Source: Bacillus pumilus (GTDB taxonomy: Bacteria; Bacillota; Bacilli; Bacillales; Bacillaceae). From it: a DNA stretch of 64,000 nucleotides. The stretch is taken from positions 1,984,001-2,048,000 of the forward strand of contig NZ_CP027116.1 of the NCBI RefSeq assembly GCF_003431975.1. The letters are read 5' to 3'. Below, one piece after another: positions 19,503-28,900 of this stretch; position 1 is the first letter of the stretch; each line of letters starts with the position of its first letter. Position numbers and translations under genes: made by a program. The notes under the pieces are model-generated. The model made no database searches. It saw nothing but the letters and a program-made list of their open reading frames with translations, and was not told the origin of the DNA.

Positions 19503-20654
19503 TTGAATACCAATAAAAAAATATTAATCTTGACCGCAAATTATGGAAATGGACATATGCAGGTGGCAAAAACACTGTATGATGAATGCAAATCCCAAGG
19601 GTTTGATCATGTTGTAGTTTCTAATTTGTATCAAGAATCAAATCCCATCGTGTCGGAAGTGACTCAATATTTATACTTGAAGAGTTTCTCCATTGGGAAA
19701 CAATTTTATCGCTTGTTTTATTACGGTGTTGATAAAATTTACAATAAACGCAAATTTAACATTTATTTAAAAATGGGAAATAAGCGTTTAGATGAATTAA
19801 TTCAATTACACAATCCGGACATCATTATTATTACTTTCCCAATGATTGTTGTACCAGAATACCGGAACAAGACAGGGAAAGTCATCCCGACCTTTAATGT
19901 CATGACAGACTTCTGTCTTCATAAGATTTGGGTACATGAAAATATCGACCGATACTATGTTGCAACCGATTATGTGAAACAAAAATTAGTGGAAATCGGC
20001 ACACATCCAAGCGATGTCAAGGTGACAGGCATTCCTATTAGACCACAATTTGAAGCAGACGTGCCAAAATCGATGATTTATAAAAAATATGGATTATCGT
20101 CAGACAAAAAAGTACTTCTGATTATGTCCGGTGCTCATGGTGTACTTAAAAATGTGAAGGAATTATGCGAAGCACTGCTTCTCGACAGCGAAGTACAGAT
20201 TGTTGTTGTATGTGGGAAAAATGCAGCGCTGAAACAATCGCTAAGCGAACTTGAACAAGCACACCCAGATCAATTGAAGGCGCTTGGATATGTGGAACAA
20301 ATCGATGAATTGTTCAGAGTAACAGATTGTATGATTACAAAACCAGGCGGCATTACTTTAACAGAAGCAACAGCTATCGGTGTCCCAGTCATTCTTTACA
20401 AACCTGTCCCTGGACAAGAAAAAGAGAATGCCCTTTTCTTTGAAGATTATGGTGCGGCCATTGTCATCAACCGACATGAAGATATTTTAGAATCTGTGAC
20501 CAACTTACTGCAAGATGAAGAAAAGTTAGAAACGATGAAACAAAATATTAAAAAGCTGCATTTAAAACACTCTTCTCATACCATTTTAGAAGATATCGTC
20601 GAGCAATCAGATCTCATTATGAATAACAAAACTTATGCTCGTGCATTATCATAA
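19503..20654 (+). CDS. ugtP: Processive diacylglycerol beta-glucosyltransferase UgtP (YpfP)
   Basis: A 383-residue GT28-family enzyme that adds glucose from UDP-glucose to diacylglycerol, making the lipoteichoic acid anchor; in B. subtilis it also slows FtsZ assembly in rich medium. The N-terminal block LTANYGNGHMQVAKTL and the UDP-binding block ITKPGGITLTEATAIGVP are present. Start is TTG after GAGGTGAA. Monocistronic with a strong terminator. Confidence 0.95.
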   Translation: MNTNKKILILTANYGNGHMQVAKTLYDECKSQGFDHVVVSNLYQESNPIVSEVTQYLYLKSFSIGKQFYRLFYYGVDKIYNKRKFNIYLKMGNKRLDELIQLHNPDIIIITFPMIVVPEYRNKTGKVIPTFNVMTDFCLHKIWVHENIDRYYVATDYVKQKLVEIGTHPSDVKVTGIPIRPQFEADVPKSMIYKKYGLSSDKKVLLIMSGAHGVLKNVKELCEALLLDSEVQIVVVCGKNAALKQSLSELEQAHPDQLKALGYVEQIDELFRVTDCMITKPGGITLTEATAIGVPVILYKPVPGQEKENALFFEDYGAAIVINRHEDILESVTNLLQDEEKLETMKQNIKKLHLKHSSHTILEDIVEQSDLIMNNKTYARALS

Positions 20655-20655
20655 A

Positions 20656-20690
20656 AAGGTGTCCGTCAATGACGGACACCTTTTTTCTTT
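20656..20690. terminator. Bidirectional terminator after ugtP
   Basis: AAGGTGTCCGTC and GACGGACACCTT form a twelve-base stem with an AAT loop and a T-run on the plus strand. It also ends the converging AIM24 gene. Confidence 0.93.
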
Positions 20691-21387
20691 AACCTTGATT
20701 TCCACTTGATGTGTACACTTCTTCAAACGGCTGAACAACAACAAAGCCGCTTCCGCTAAACTTCATTTGAATAGATTCCCCGCTACCTCTGCCAATAAAG
20801 GTTTTGAATGACACATCTGTCACAAATTCAGTTTGTAAATCCCCTGACCATGCAACAGTCGCATTCGGATCTGTATAAACAGAGTCGCCCGGCTGAACAA
20901 TCAATGTGAGCGGTTCATAATGACTCGTGATTGCAACAAGACCTGGCCCTTCTAATTTGACATTAAATAATCCTCCTGCAAGCATGCCGGACACTTTTTT
21001 CATCAATTTGATATCCCAGCGGACTGACGGTTCAAATGCGAGCAGGTCATTTCCATTCACAAAAATGGATTCTCCTTGAGCCAAACGAAGAATGGAGATT
21101 TTCTTGCCTTGATCTGCCACATATAATTTCCCATCACCTGTTGCTTTCATGAGAGAGGTGCCTTCTCCTGATAACATTTTTTTGAACATCTTTGACACCC
21201 CATGTTCAAAAACACCCTCACGTTCAAACTTCATTTTACCTCGATATGAAACCATGGAACCTGTTTTTGCCCAAATGGTATCAGTTACATTAATTTCTAA
21301 CAGTCTTGATGTTTCAAGTTCGAAGACCCCTTCCCCTTTGTCTTCTTGCTGCGTATTCTGAACAAATTCTTCAAGTGTATAACGATT
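20689..21387 (-). CDS. AIM24 family protein
   Basis: A 232-residue beta-rich protein of the AIM24 (DUF124) family, with FELETSRLLEINV, GDSVYTDPNATVAW and FIGRGSGESIQMKFSG. The ATG at 21387 follows AGAGGTG; the 14 codons upstream are probably not translated. Bacterial members have no firm function; tryptophan RNA-binding-like folds are reported. Confidence 0.8.
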   Translation of the reverse strand, partial: NRYTLEEFVQNTQQEDKGEGVFELETSRLLEINVTDTIWAKTGSMVSYRGKMKFEREGVFEHGVSKMFKKMLSGEGTSLMKATGDGKLYVADQGKKISILRLAQGESIFVNGNDLLAFEPSVRWDIKLMKKVSGMLAGGLFNVKLEGPGLVAITSHYEPLTLIVQPGDSVYTDPNATVAWSGDLQTEFVTDVSFKTFIGRGSGESIQMKFSGSGFVVVQPFEEVYTSSGNQG

Positions 21388-21525
21388 CATGATTGCACCT
21401 CTTTCAGTATTTTTTTTATATACGGACAAGATGCATGTGAGGTTCCGAGAAAATGAGCTCTATCTTTGTTATTCGCCAAAAAAATAAAAAAATCAAACAT
21501 TCTGCTCAAAATTTGGCTCGCCTGC

Positions 21526-21554
21526 TTGACGCTTTACTTTTGATGGTGTATAGT
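21526..21554 (+). promoter_or_regulatory. Sigma-A promoter of cspD
   Basis: TTGACG and TATAGT are separated by 17 bases. Initiation near 21,561 gives a leader of about 90 bases, typical of cold-shock genes. Confidence 0.8.
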
Positions 21555-21606
21555 GGAACCATCATTTAACAACTTCAAAGTCGTTAGGTGATGAAAATTT
21601 TTTTTA

Positions 21607-21627
21607 GTATGCCCAAAAGGTATGCTA
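21607..21627 (+). promoter_or_regulatory. Hairpin in the cspD leader
   Basis: AGTATGCC and GGTATGCT can pair through eight positions including two wobble pairs, with a CAAAA loop, ending 10 bases before the GGAGG of cspD. Cold-shock mRNAs use leader structure for temperature-dependent translation; this hairpin is a candidate for that. Confidence 0.45.
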
Positions 21628-21650
21628 CAGTACTAGGAGGAAAAAGCAAT

Positions 21651-21851
21651 ATGCAAAACGGTAAAGTAAAATGGTTCAATAATGAAAAAGGTTTCGGCTT
21701 CATTGAAGTTGAAGGCGGAGACGATGTATTCGTTCACTTCACAGCTATCGAAGGTGACGGCTACAAGTCTTTAGAAGAAGGACAAGAAGTTTCTTTTGAA
21801 ATCGTTGAAGGTAATCGTGGACCTCAAGCTGCAAACGTAACAAAACTTTAA
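21651..21851 (+). CDS. cspD: Cold shock protein CspD
   Basis: A 66-residue OB-fold cold shock protein with RNP1 KGFGFIEV and RNP2 VFVHF. It binds single-stranded RNA and DNA and melts structure. The ATG at 21651 is behind AGGAGGAAAA; in-frame codons upstream belong to the leader. Its place next to degR matches B. subtilis cspD. Confidence 0.96.
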   Translation: MQNGKVKWFNNEKGFGFIEVEGGDDVFVHFTAIEGDGYKSLEEGQEVSFEIVEGNRGPQAANVTKL

Positions 21852-21877
21852 TCAACTAAATCAATGATGAAACGACA

Positions 21878-21908
21878 AAATAAAGAGAGGCATACGCCTC
21901 TCTTATTT
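21878..21908. terminator. Bidirectional terminator between cspD and degR
   Basis: AAATAAAGAGAGGC and GCCTCTCTTATTT form a stem with a four-base loop; both strands show T-rich tails. Confidence 0.85.
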
Positions 21909-22085
21909 GATTTTCAGCTGAATTTCTATTGCTAAAATATTTTGCTTCAGTCGTTGTTCAATTTCAGAGATATCTTTTTCGAGAAAAGGTCTTCCCTTCT
22001 TAGCTACATCTACTAGCTGCTCTAGATCGCTGTACACCTCTTGAAATGTTCGATGTAATACCGTTTCGAAATCCTTATTATCCAT
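21903..22085 (-). CDS. degR: DegR-like regulator of degradative enzymes
   Basis: A 60-residue acidic, coiled-coil-prone protein next to cspD and ypeQ, the same length and position as B. subtilis DegR, which stabilises phosphorylated DegU. The start follows AAGGGGAAGG. Identification rests on synteny and size, since the protein is too small for motifs. Confidence 0.65.
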   Translation of the reverse strand: MDNKDFETVLHRTFQEVYSDLEQLVDVAKKGRPFLEKDISEIEQRLKQNILAIEIQLKIK

Positions 22086-22255
22086 ACCGGCCTTCCCCTT
22101 TTCCTCTAATATCCGTCACTTAGTCAAAAAGTAACCCAACCAAAACTTTCTATAGTTATATCGGCTCATTTTTCGGAATATGTTCTTTTTTTACACATTC
22201 TATCCGTTTTTTTTCAAGAGCGAATGGTTGAGCTAGGGAAAACCGGTACATTCGC

Positions 22256-22438
22256 TTACTTTTTGAGTAGCGTCTGTCCATATTCTTTTATTTTCTCTCC
22301 GACTGTGCATTGCTGTATACAAAAGGAATGGGCGTATTTTTTCCCAAATTCTTTTCGAAAGTGCTTCTTTATCAAACAATCTGAACAATACGTGTCTTGG
22401 AGATCGGTTAATTCTTGAACTGCTGTTTTTTTATCCAC
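22256..22438 (-). CDS. ypeQ: YpeQ, small Cys-rich protein
   Basis: A 60-residue protein with CSDCLIKKHFRKEFG and a second pair in CIQQC, a probable zinc-binding arrangement. Synteny and length match YpeQ. It ends beside ypeP on the same strand, with the stop of ypeP one base away, suggesting co-transcription. Function unknown. Confidence 0.75.
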   Translation of the reverse strand: MDKKTAVQELTDLQDTYCSDCLIKKHFRKEFGKKYAHSFCIQQCTVGEKIKEYGQTLLKK

Positions 22439-22439
22439 A

Positions 22440-23111
22440 TTATTCAGCTCCGTCTGCCTCTAATTTCAATGTACTTTCGATTGGAACGTTTGCAAGAATT
22501 TGCCTTGCCAGCTGATCTGCTTCGGCATTTTGTTTACGATCGATGACCTGATATGTTGGCGTTAGCTTCAGCTCTTTTAAAGCCGCTTCAATTCGGTCAA
22601 GCCATTTGTTATGTACTTCATCATAACAAGGCCATTCTCCTTTTAACTGATTCATGACAACAAGTGAATCTCCTCTAATTGTGACAGAATTTCTGCTTGC
22701 TCCAAGATTCTTCAACGCTTCTACTGCTTCAAATAAAGCCGCATACTCTGCTTCATTGTTGGTGGTACCTTGGAAAGGATGATTTTTTCTGAATCGATAC
22801 GCATCTTCTCCGAGCTTGTAATAGACGACTGTACCAAGTCCAGCGTCACCCGTTTCTTTGTGAAAACTTGCATCAAAATAGACTTGAAGCTGATCAGGTT
22901 CAAGCTTTAATTCTTCATTGAGCTTTTCAAGTTCTTTTACAGACCACATGGCCCCTTTTTCATCTTCAAATGACAGAAGTGACTGCGGTTCTTTTTTGTC
23001 GATATATTTTGCTAACCTCAAGGCCTCTTTTAGCTCCATCCAATCTTCTTGAAAAAAAGCAATAGACCCAATCGATTTCACTTTCATTGTGTAGTGTGCT
23101 CTTAATTTCAT
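22440..23111 (-). CDS. ypeP: YpeP, RNase H-like protein
   Basis: A 223-residue protein whose C-terminal about 140 residues form an RNase H fold: YFDASFHKETGDAGLG, TTNNEAEYAALFEA, RGDSLVVMNQLKGEW and QNAEADQLARQ supply the D-E-D-D set. The N-terminal part is specific to this family. A second RNase H-like gene, ypdQ, is 800 bases away. Confidence 0.82.
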   Translation of the reverse strand: MKLRAHYTMKVKSIGSIAFFQEDWMELKEALRLAKYIDKKEPQSLLSFEDEKGAMWSVKELEKLNEELKLEPDQLQVYFDASFHKETGDAGLGTVVYYKLGEDAYRFRKNHPFQGTTNNEAEYAALFEAVEALKNLGASRNSVTIRGDSLVVMNQLKGEWPCYDEVHNKWLDRIEAALKELKLTPTYQVIDRKQNAEADQLARQILANVPIESTLKLEADGAE

Positions 23112-23205
23112 TGATCACATCGCCTTCCCGTGCTTTTAAGGTAAACATACGTTATGCTATAATCAAAAAGTTACATTTTACAATGAGAAAGGAAGTATAT
23201 GTCAC

Positions 23206-23895
23206 TTGTTTAATGAAGGTATTTGGATCTTATTTGCGATCATTAATTTTATCATTGTTCTTCTATTTTATAAAGGATTTGGCAAGATGGGCCTTTTCGT
23301 CTGGATTGGCTTTGCGACGGCTGCCGCTAATTTACAAGTAGTGAAAACCGTTGAATTGTTTGGCTTAACAGCAACACTTGGAAATATTTTGTACGGTAGT
23401 GTCTTTTTTGCAACGGACGTGTTGAATGAAAAATATGGTCAACATGAAGCGAGAAAAGCGGTTTGGATTGGTTTTACGACCCTTTTGACATTAACAGTTG
23501 TCATGCAGGAGGCTTTGCTTTTCCATCCCGCACCATCTGATATTTCACAAACATCACTGGAAACCATATTTGGCTTTATGCCAAGGGTGGCACTCGGCAG
23601 TCTCGCTGCTTATATCATCAGTCAAATGTTAGATGTTTATGTATATTCGTTTATTCGCCGGATATTTCCTTCTGATGGTGCGCTCTGGATGCGCAATGCT
23701 GGAAGTACGATGATTAGCCAGCTTCTTGATACACTGATTTTCACGACCATTGCCTTTCTCGGCACGTATCCAACTCAAGTATGGATTGAAATCTTCATCA
23801 CGACATATGTCATTAAATTTATCGTCGCTGCGATTTCCACACCATACGCATATGCAGCGAAAAAAATGGTTCCACTTGATGAAAGGGTGAAGTGA
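23206..23895 (+). CDS. ypdP: YpdP, queuosine-precursor transporter family (YhhQ/VUT)
   Basis: A 229-residue membrane protein with about six hydrophobic segments and the family signature [15 protein letters not shown]. YhhQ-family proteins import 7-deazaguanine precursors for queuosine. The start is TTG with AAAGGAAG about ten bases upstream. It ends one base before ypdQ, suggesting one transcript. Confidence 0.85.
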   Translation: MFNEGIWILFAIINFIIVLLFYKGFGKMGLFVWIGFATAAANLQVVKTVELFGLTATLGNILYGSVFFATDVLNEKYGQHEARKAVWIGFTTLLTLTVVMQEALLFHPAPSDISQTSLETIFGFMPRVALGSLAAYIISQMLDVYVYSFIRRIFPSDGALWMRNAGSTMISQLLDTLIFTTIAFLGTYPTQVWIEIFITTYVIKFIVAAISTPYAYAAKKMVPLDERVK

Positions 23896-23896
23896 T

Positions 23897-24292
23897 TTGC
23901 CAGCTGAAATATACATTGATGGTGCTAGTGCAGGTAATCCAGGTCCTTCTGGCATCGGCATTTTCATCAAATATGATGGAAAGGCTGAATCCTTCTCCTT
24001 CCCTCTAGGGCAAATGAGCAATCATGAAGCAGAATTTTCCGCTCTGATTGAAGGAATGAAAATATGCGCAGGAAAAGGATTGCGTACCGTCTCATTTCGA
24101 ACCGATTCGCAAGTAGTCGACCGAGCGGCCAATTCGGGATTTGCTAAAAATCCAGCCTTTCAGCCTTTTATCAAAGAAATGATGGAGCTTCAAAGCCACT
24201 TTGATTTATTTTTCATTAAATGGATTCCGAGCAAGGAAAATCAAGTAGCTGATCAACTCGCTAGAAAAGCGATTCACCTTTCTAAAGGATGA
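23897..24292 (+). CDS. ypdQ: YpdQ, RNase HI-like protein
   Basis: A 131-residue single-domain RNase H fold with [38 protein letters not shown] and [12 protein letters not shown]. The acidic set looks complete, but B. subtilis YpdQ has been reported to lack clear RNase H activity, so the function stays open. TTG start behind AAAGGGTGAAG. Confidence 0.83.
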   Translation: MPAEIYIDGASAGNPGPSGIGIFIKYDGKAESFSFPLGQMSNHEAEFSALIEGMKICAGKGLRTVSFRTDSQVVDRAANSGFAKNPAFQPFIKEMMELQSHFDLFFIKWIPSKENQVADQLARKAIHLSKG

Positions 24293-24302
24293 ATCGCTTT
24301 TT
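24264..24302 (+). terminator. Terminator of ypdPQ
   Basis: AAAGCGATTCA and TGAATCGCTTT pair and are followed by a long T-run. The left arm lies inside the end of ypdQ. Confidence 0.88.
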
Positions 24303-24336
24303 TTCGGTTATGCTAATGTGTGTGAGGTGATACTGA

Positions 24337-24462
24337 TTGGATAAAGAAAACAAAGGTCGTGTCACAAACGGGACAACCCCTCAAGGTGATGCGCAAACAA
24401 AAGATAAACAGCCACTATCTCAGCTGGAAAATCGAGCGAAAAAAAGCAATACAAAAAGATAA
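24337..24462 (+). CDS. sspL: Small acid-soluble spore protein L
   Basis: TTG at 24337 opens 41 codons behind GTGAGGTGA. The peptide has the SspL pattern KGRVTNGTTPQGDA and ends in ENRAKKSNTKR, which matches the C-terminus of B. subtilis SspL. It is a minor spore core protein made in the forespore. I did not find a clear sigma-G promoter in the short upstream gap. Confidence 0.88.
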   Translation: MDKENKGRVTNGTTPQGDAQTKDKQPLSQLENRAKKSNTKR

Positions 24463-24467
24463 ACCTT

Positions 24468-24493
24468 AGAGATCGGCTTTAGCTGATCTCTAT
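24468..24493. terminator. Palindromic terminator between sspL and ypcP
   Basis: AGAGATC and GATCTCT form a stem around GGCTTTAGCT between the converging genes; its T-rich tails are weak. It overlaps the end of ypcP. Confidence 0.5.
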
Positions 24494-25366
24494 TTGACTT
24501 AAACGATTCATCATCGGTTCGATTCCTTTAATTTGATGGTACCGAAGCATAGCAGCAGCACGCTCTTGGTTAATGTTCATTTCCGTCTCATCAATTGGGC
24601 AACTGAGCGGGACATCACATTTGATTTCTGCCAATAGACGAGAAAGCTTCAAATCTTCTAATCCTGCTTGCATTTTCTTTTGCTGTGCAGCCGTTAGTTC
24701 ATGGACATTTTCTAACAAACCGTCAATCGTTTGATAGGTTTGGATAAATTTCAATGCGGTTTTTTCTCCGATTCCTTTGACACCGGGATAATTATCACTT
24801 GCATCACCCATGAGTGCTTTCATATCAATGAGTGCCTTTGGCGAGATTCCCATTTCCTCTTCAAATAAGGTTTTTGTATAATGCTTATAATTCCCGATTC
24901 CTTTTTGCATCAAAGCAACCGTCACTTGTTCATTCAAAATCTGCAGTAAATCTTTGTCCCCAGTTAGGACGGTCACACGCGCTTCGTCTTGGTAGAGCGC
25001 AGCAAGTGTACCGATACAATCATCTGCTTCAAAGCCCTTTAAACCAACATTCATAATGCCTAGTTCTTCTGTCGCTTCTTTTGCTAAATCGAATTGTGGA
25101 ATGAGCTCGACAGGTGCTTCTCCTCGATTTGCTTTATAATCTTGAAATAATTCGTTTCGGTACGTTTGGCTCCCCATATCCCAGCAGCAAACAATGTGAG
25201 TCGGCTCAAATGTCTGTACAGCCGTTAATAAATGCTTCAAATAACCATTGACCCCATTTGTCGGCACACCGCGGTCATTTATCATGAAATTGCGATGGAC
25301 AGCCGTCGCATAAAACGATCTGAACAAAAGTGCCATTCCATCTACAAGCAGTACGTGTTTATTCAT
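24479..25366 (-). CDS. ypcP: YpcP, 5'-3' exonuclease of the PolA N-domain type
   Basis: A 295-residue stand-alone flap/5' nuclease. It shows LLVDGMALLFRSFYA, the metal site KGFEADDCIGTLA, VLTGDKDLLQIL and the helix-hairpin-helix region DNYPGVKGIGEKTALKFIQ. It is expected to remove RNA primers with RNase H and PolA. The start is an ATG with GGGAG nine bases upstream. Confidence 0.93.
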   Translation of the reverse strand: MNKHVLLVDGMALLFRSFYATAVHRNFMINDRGVPTNGVNGYLKHLLTAVQTFEPTHIVCCWDMGSQTYRNELFQDYKANRGEAPVELIPQFDLAKEATEELGIMNVGLKGFEADDCIGTLAALYQDEARVTVLTGDKDLLQILNEQVTVALMQKGIGNYKHYTKTLFEEEMGISPKALIDMKALMGDASDNYPGVKGIGEKTALKFIQTYQTIDGLLENVHELTAAQQKKMQAGLEDLKLSRLLAEIKCDVPLSCPIDETEMNINQERAAAMLRYHQIKGIEPMMNRLSQIEIS

Positions 25367-25432
25367 TCTTATAAACTCCCTTTTTTCAAAAACAATACTC
25401 CTATTCTATCACAGAACACAGAATTCGACATA

Positions 25433-25473
25433 AAAAAGGCGCCTTCTTCTTTTGGAAAAGAAGAGGCTGCCCA
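25433..25473 (-). terminator. Strong terminator after the 36-codon gene
   Basis: On the minus strand GGCAGCCTCTTCTTTT pairs with AAAAGAAGAAGGCGCC, with a two-base loop and TTTTTT. It lies directly after the 25,475-25,585 gene. Confidence 0.88.
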
Positions 25474-25474
25474 T

Positions 25475-25585
25475 TTACTTTTGACCGTATTGCATTTTTT
25501 TCGACTCTGCTTCTGCATAGGACGGCATGTCTTTTTGTTTAGGATCACGCTCATTGTGCTGCTTTGCCTGTTGCTTTTTTTTCAT
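25475..25585 (-). CDS. 36-residue Lys/Gln-rich small protein
   Basis: The ATG at 25585 lies seven bases after AAAGGGGA and opens 36 codons starting MKKKQQAKQHNERDPKQ. An ATG two codons earlier is also possible. Highly charged and without cysteine, it looks like a small Bacillus protein possibly linked to sporulation. Strong RBS and terminator support it; function unknown. Confidence 0.6.
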   Translation of the reverse strand: MKKKQQAKQHNERDPKQKDMPSYAEAESKKMQYGQK

Positions 25586-25643
25586 CGTCATTCCCCTTTC
25601 TCGGTACATTCATTAAGATGACCAAAAAAGAGAAAGTTACTCT

Positions 25644-25907
25644 TTACTTCTGTTTCCGCTCGACATACTCTCTGACCATGTCAGCCGTGACAAGCTTACG
25701 CAGCGAGACAATGCCGCCTCGCGCAAGCTCATTCATTTTCGACGTAATGGCATTGATGTCATCTGTTGTAAATGGCTCATTTTGCTCACACTTGATGACA
25801 GCCATCTCTATTGCTTGTTCTCTTTTCTGTTCAAGCTCAAGAAAGGATTGAATATGAGCATGCTGTTTTTGTGAATGCGCGGATATCTCTTCATGTACGC
25901 TCGTCAT
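25644..25907 (-). CDS. ypbS: YpbS (DUF2533)
   Basis: An 87-residue soluble protein with the DUF2533 sequence INAITSKMNELARGG and position downstream of dynA, as B. subtilis ypbS. Function unknown. Only about 40 bases separate it from dynA, so they may share a transcript. Confidence 0.8.
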   Translation of the reverse strand: MTSVHEEISAHSQKQHAHIQSFLELEQKREQAIEMAVIKCEQNEPFTTDDINAITSKMNELARGGIVSLRKLVTADMVREYVERKQK

Positions 25908-25947
25908 TTTGTATCAACTGCTTTCTTTTTTTCTAGTCTACCATGAA

Positions 25948-28900
25948 TCAAATCGTTTTCAACTGTTTCTTCCATTCGTTTGTTTGTCCATAGACTTGCT
26001 TAATAACCGCCTGCTCTTTGGCATCTGTCGTTAAGCTCTTGATATATGTTTGCTTTTGTTCACTTAGCTGCTCAAGTGCTTCTCTTTCATAACCTTCCGT
26101 AAACGTCTTCACCATCATGTCGTACCTGCTCAGTAATTCTTCTTTTTCTTTATCAGCCCATTTCGTGGTTAACTGATGAAGAATGTCTCGAATCGCTTCA
26201 ATAAATGCAGCCTTTCCATTCTGTTCAAAGAAAACTTTCGCTGATTTTTGCTTCTTTAAGAGCGGTTCGAATGGTGTTAGTTCAGCTTCAACTTCAATTT
26301 GTTTCAGCTCAGCATTTTTCTCTTCTGGCGGTGACAGTCTAAGAGAAAAGTACGGATCTTCTGCACATGCTGTTTGCAATCCTTTCTCCCACTCTTCTTG
26401 GAAGTATCGCTGTATAAACGATTCCATTCGGATATCAAGCGCCTTTAACTCCTGTACAAATTCAAATTCATAATCCTTCAGCGCCTGTTCAAGCGCCTTT
26501 TTTAGCTGCTGCCTGAAGTCCCCTTGAGAAATCCCAGGATAAAAGGCTGTCTTTAACAGATCATTTGCAAATAGTGATAGACGCTGAACAATGTGATAAA
26601 GCTGTTCATGTAAGTCCTTTTTCACACTTTCTGTCACTAGCTTAGATCGTTTAATCTGACTCATTTGATTAACAATTGCTTCATAGGATGTAGCTACCTT
26701 TGCCTTTTCCGCTTGCTTCTCATCCTCTGACTGATGAAGGGTCGCATACAGCTTGTCGACAGTCCTACACAACGAGCTCGCTTCAAAATACAAAAGCTCG
26801 ATCGCATCTTTCGTTAATTCTTCTTCAATAAAATAGTCGAGCTGCTTTCTAAGTTTTGCATATTGATTATAAGCTGTCTGCCCCTTTCCTTCGATCTCTT
26901 CCTTACTGGACACATGATGGAGGTTTGGGTTTCGAATGCCTTCTTTTGTGAGCTCATTTTTCACATAGTCAAAAACGGTGTCAAGCTCTGTTTGATCCTT
27001 TGCGAGGTCCGCAGCATTGATAATAAAGAACATTTTATCCATGCTAAACGAATCTTTTACAAGCCCGAGTTTACGTAAAAATGATCGATCTGCCTTCGAA
27101 AAAGAGTGCTGGTAGTAAGTTAAATAAAGAAGTGCATCTGCGTCCTTCATATATTGAAAGGCAATCTCTGTATGGCGCTTATTCATACTGCTAGCGCCCG
27201 GCGTATCAACAATCGTCAGCCCTTTATCTGTTAGAGGTGTACTCAAATACACCGTCACTTCCTTCACCACACAAGAAATAGCTTCTTCTGCGACATATGG
27301 CCTCAGTTCCGGAAGGGTCACATGCAGTGGCGTTTGCTGACGAATGTGATCAAGAAAACGGGCATGGGCTTTCAAAAAATGTTCCACAATGATGCGGTGA
27401 TCTTGGTCAAGCTGTCTTTTTTTCAACGTTCGTTCGAGTTTAGATGTAAACGTTTCTCCTTTTTCTTCTGTGATCGAAAATCCGAGAATTTGATTGAGCT
27501 CTTCTACGATATCCTGCTCTGTTTTGAACACCACTTTTACACTTTCATGTGGGTGACCTTCCGTCGGCCGCGTCAGCTTATTAATCGTTGCCGTTGTTGG
27601 CGTTGGAGATGATGGCAGTACCTTTCTCCCAACAAGGGCATTTGCAAAGGACGATTTCCCAGAACTAAAAGCACCGAATAAAGCAAGTGTGAATTCTTTT
27701 GCTTGAAGCCGCTTTGTTCGTTTTTCAAAGGACTTCCTTTGAGAATGAAGCGCATTTAATGGTAATAAAATCTGAGAAAGTTGTTCAAACTGGTCAATCG
27801 ACTGTGCCGTCGTGACATGCTGTGACTGACGCATTTGATCTTGGTCTGTCTGCTTGTGCGATTTTTCTAGTCCATTCTCTTCAGCGTCAATTGACGCATG
27901 ATCTTGCGTGAGCTGATCATGCTGCATTTGCCTCTTTTTAGCATAAAACCAATCTTCTTCGATCTGTTCATCCGTTCCATTTTGCCATATATCCCATACA
28001 TGCTGAATATCACGCTTCATTTGTTCATTTTTTTCGATGTACTGCTCAAGCGTTTGGAGTTCTTTTGCAGCATGAGCCCATTTTTCTTGCTGCTCGCTCT
28101 TTTCTTTCAAAAGTTTGGTTTTCAGCGTGTCGATCATTTGTTCAATCAATGGGATTGCTTGCTGTTTCGCCTGTCTTTTCAAGGCTTCACCTGCATCTTT
28201 CGCATATTGCAGTACGTATTCATTGGAGAATGTCGCACCGTGATGAATAACGTTCTCAAGCAGAGATTCCTGCACAGGTGTTTCAAATGCCATCACTTGA
28301 TTCAACAACTCTTCACCAAGTTGATGCTTCTTGACTTCATTTTTGAAGAGCTCAGCAATATGCCAGTCCACTTCCGCTTTCATTCTCTTTTTGACATCTG
28401 CTAAGAAATCGTTTGCTCGTTTTTCTTTTTCCTGCTCGGTTTTATTTTTAGCAAAGAGCAGTCCCACTTTAAAGCCAGGTGCTTTTGATTCAATATAGTC
28501 GCTGGCGAGTTCTCTCATTTTAAATGGGGTGAGGTTGGCATTTTTTAAAATGTTCTCAACTTCAGAAGATACTTCATCTTCTACCTGTTTTGCTCCATTT
28601 TCAATAAAGTTGATTTTCGCTTCAAATTCCTTTACTTCTTTTCTTTTTTCTTGAAGCTGCGAATGAATCTCTTCCCCTTGCAGCTCTTCTTTTAACGAAT
28701 CTATATGTTCTTTTAAAACATGCTCAATTTTTTGCTCTGTGTAAGCCCGAAGTGATGCTTTCGGCAAAGTTTGTAATTCTTGCAGTTTCTCGATTAGACG
28801 AATCATTTCGTTTCTTGGATGCGCCTCATCGGTGACGGATGTAAAGTATAGATGTTCCTTTTCAATGCCCTCTTTGCGGAGCATGTCAACCACTTGATTT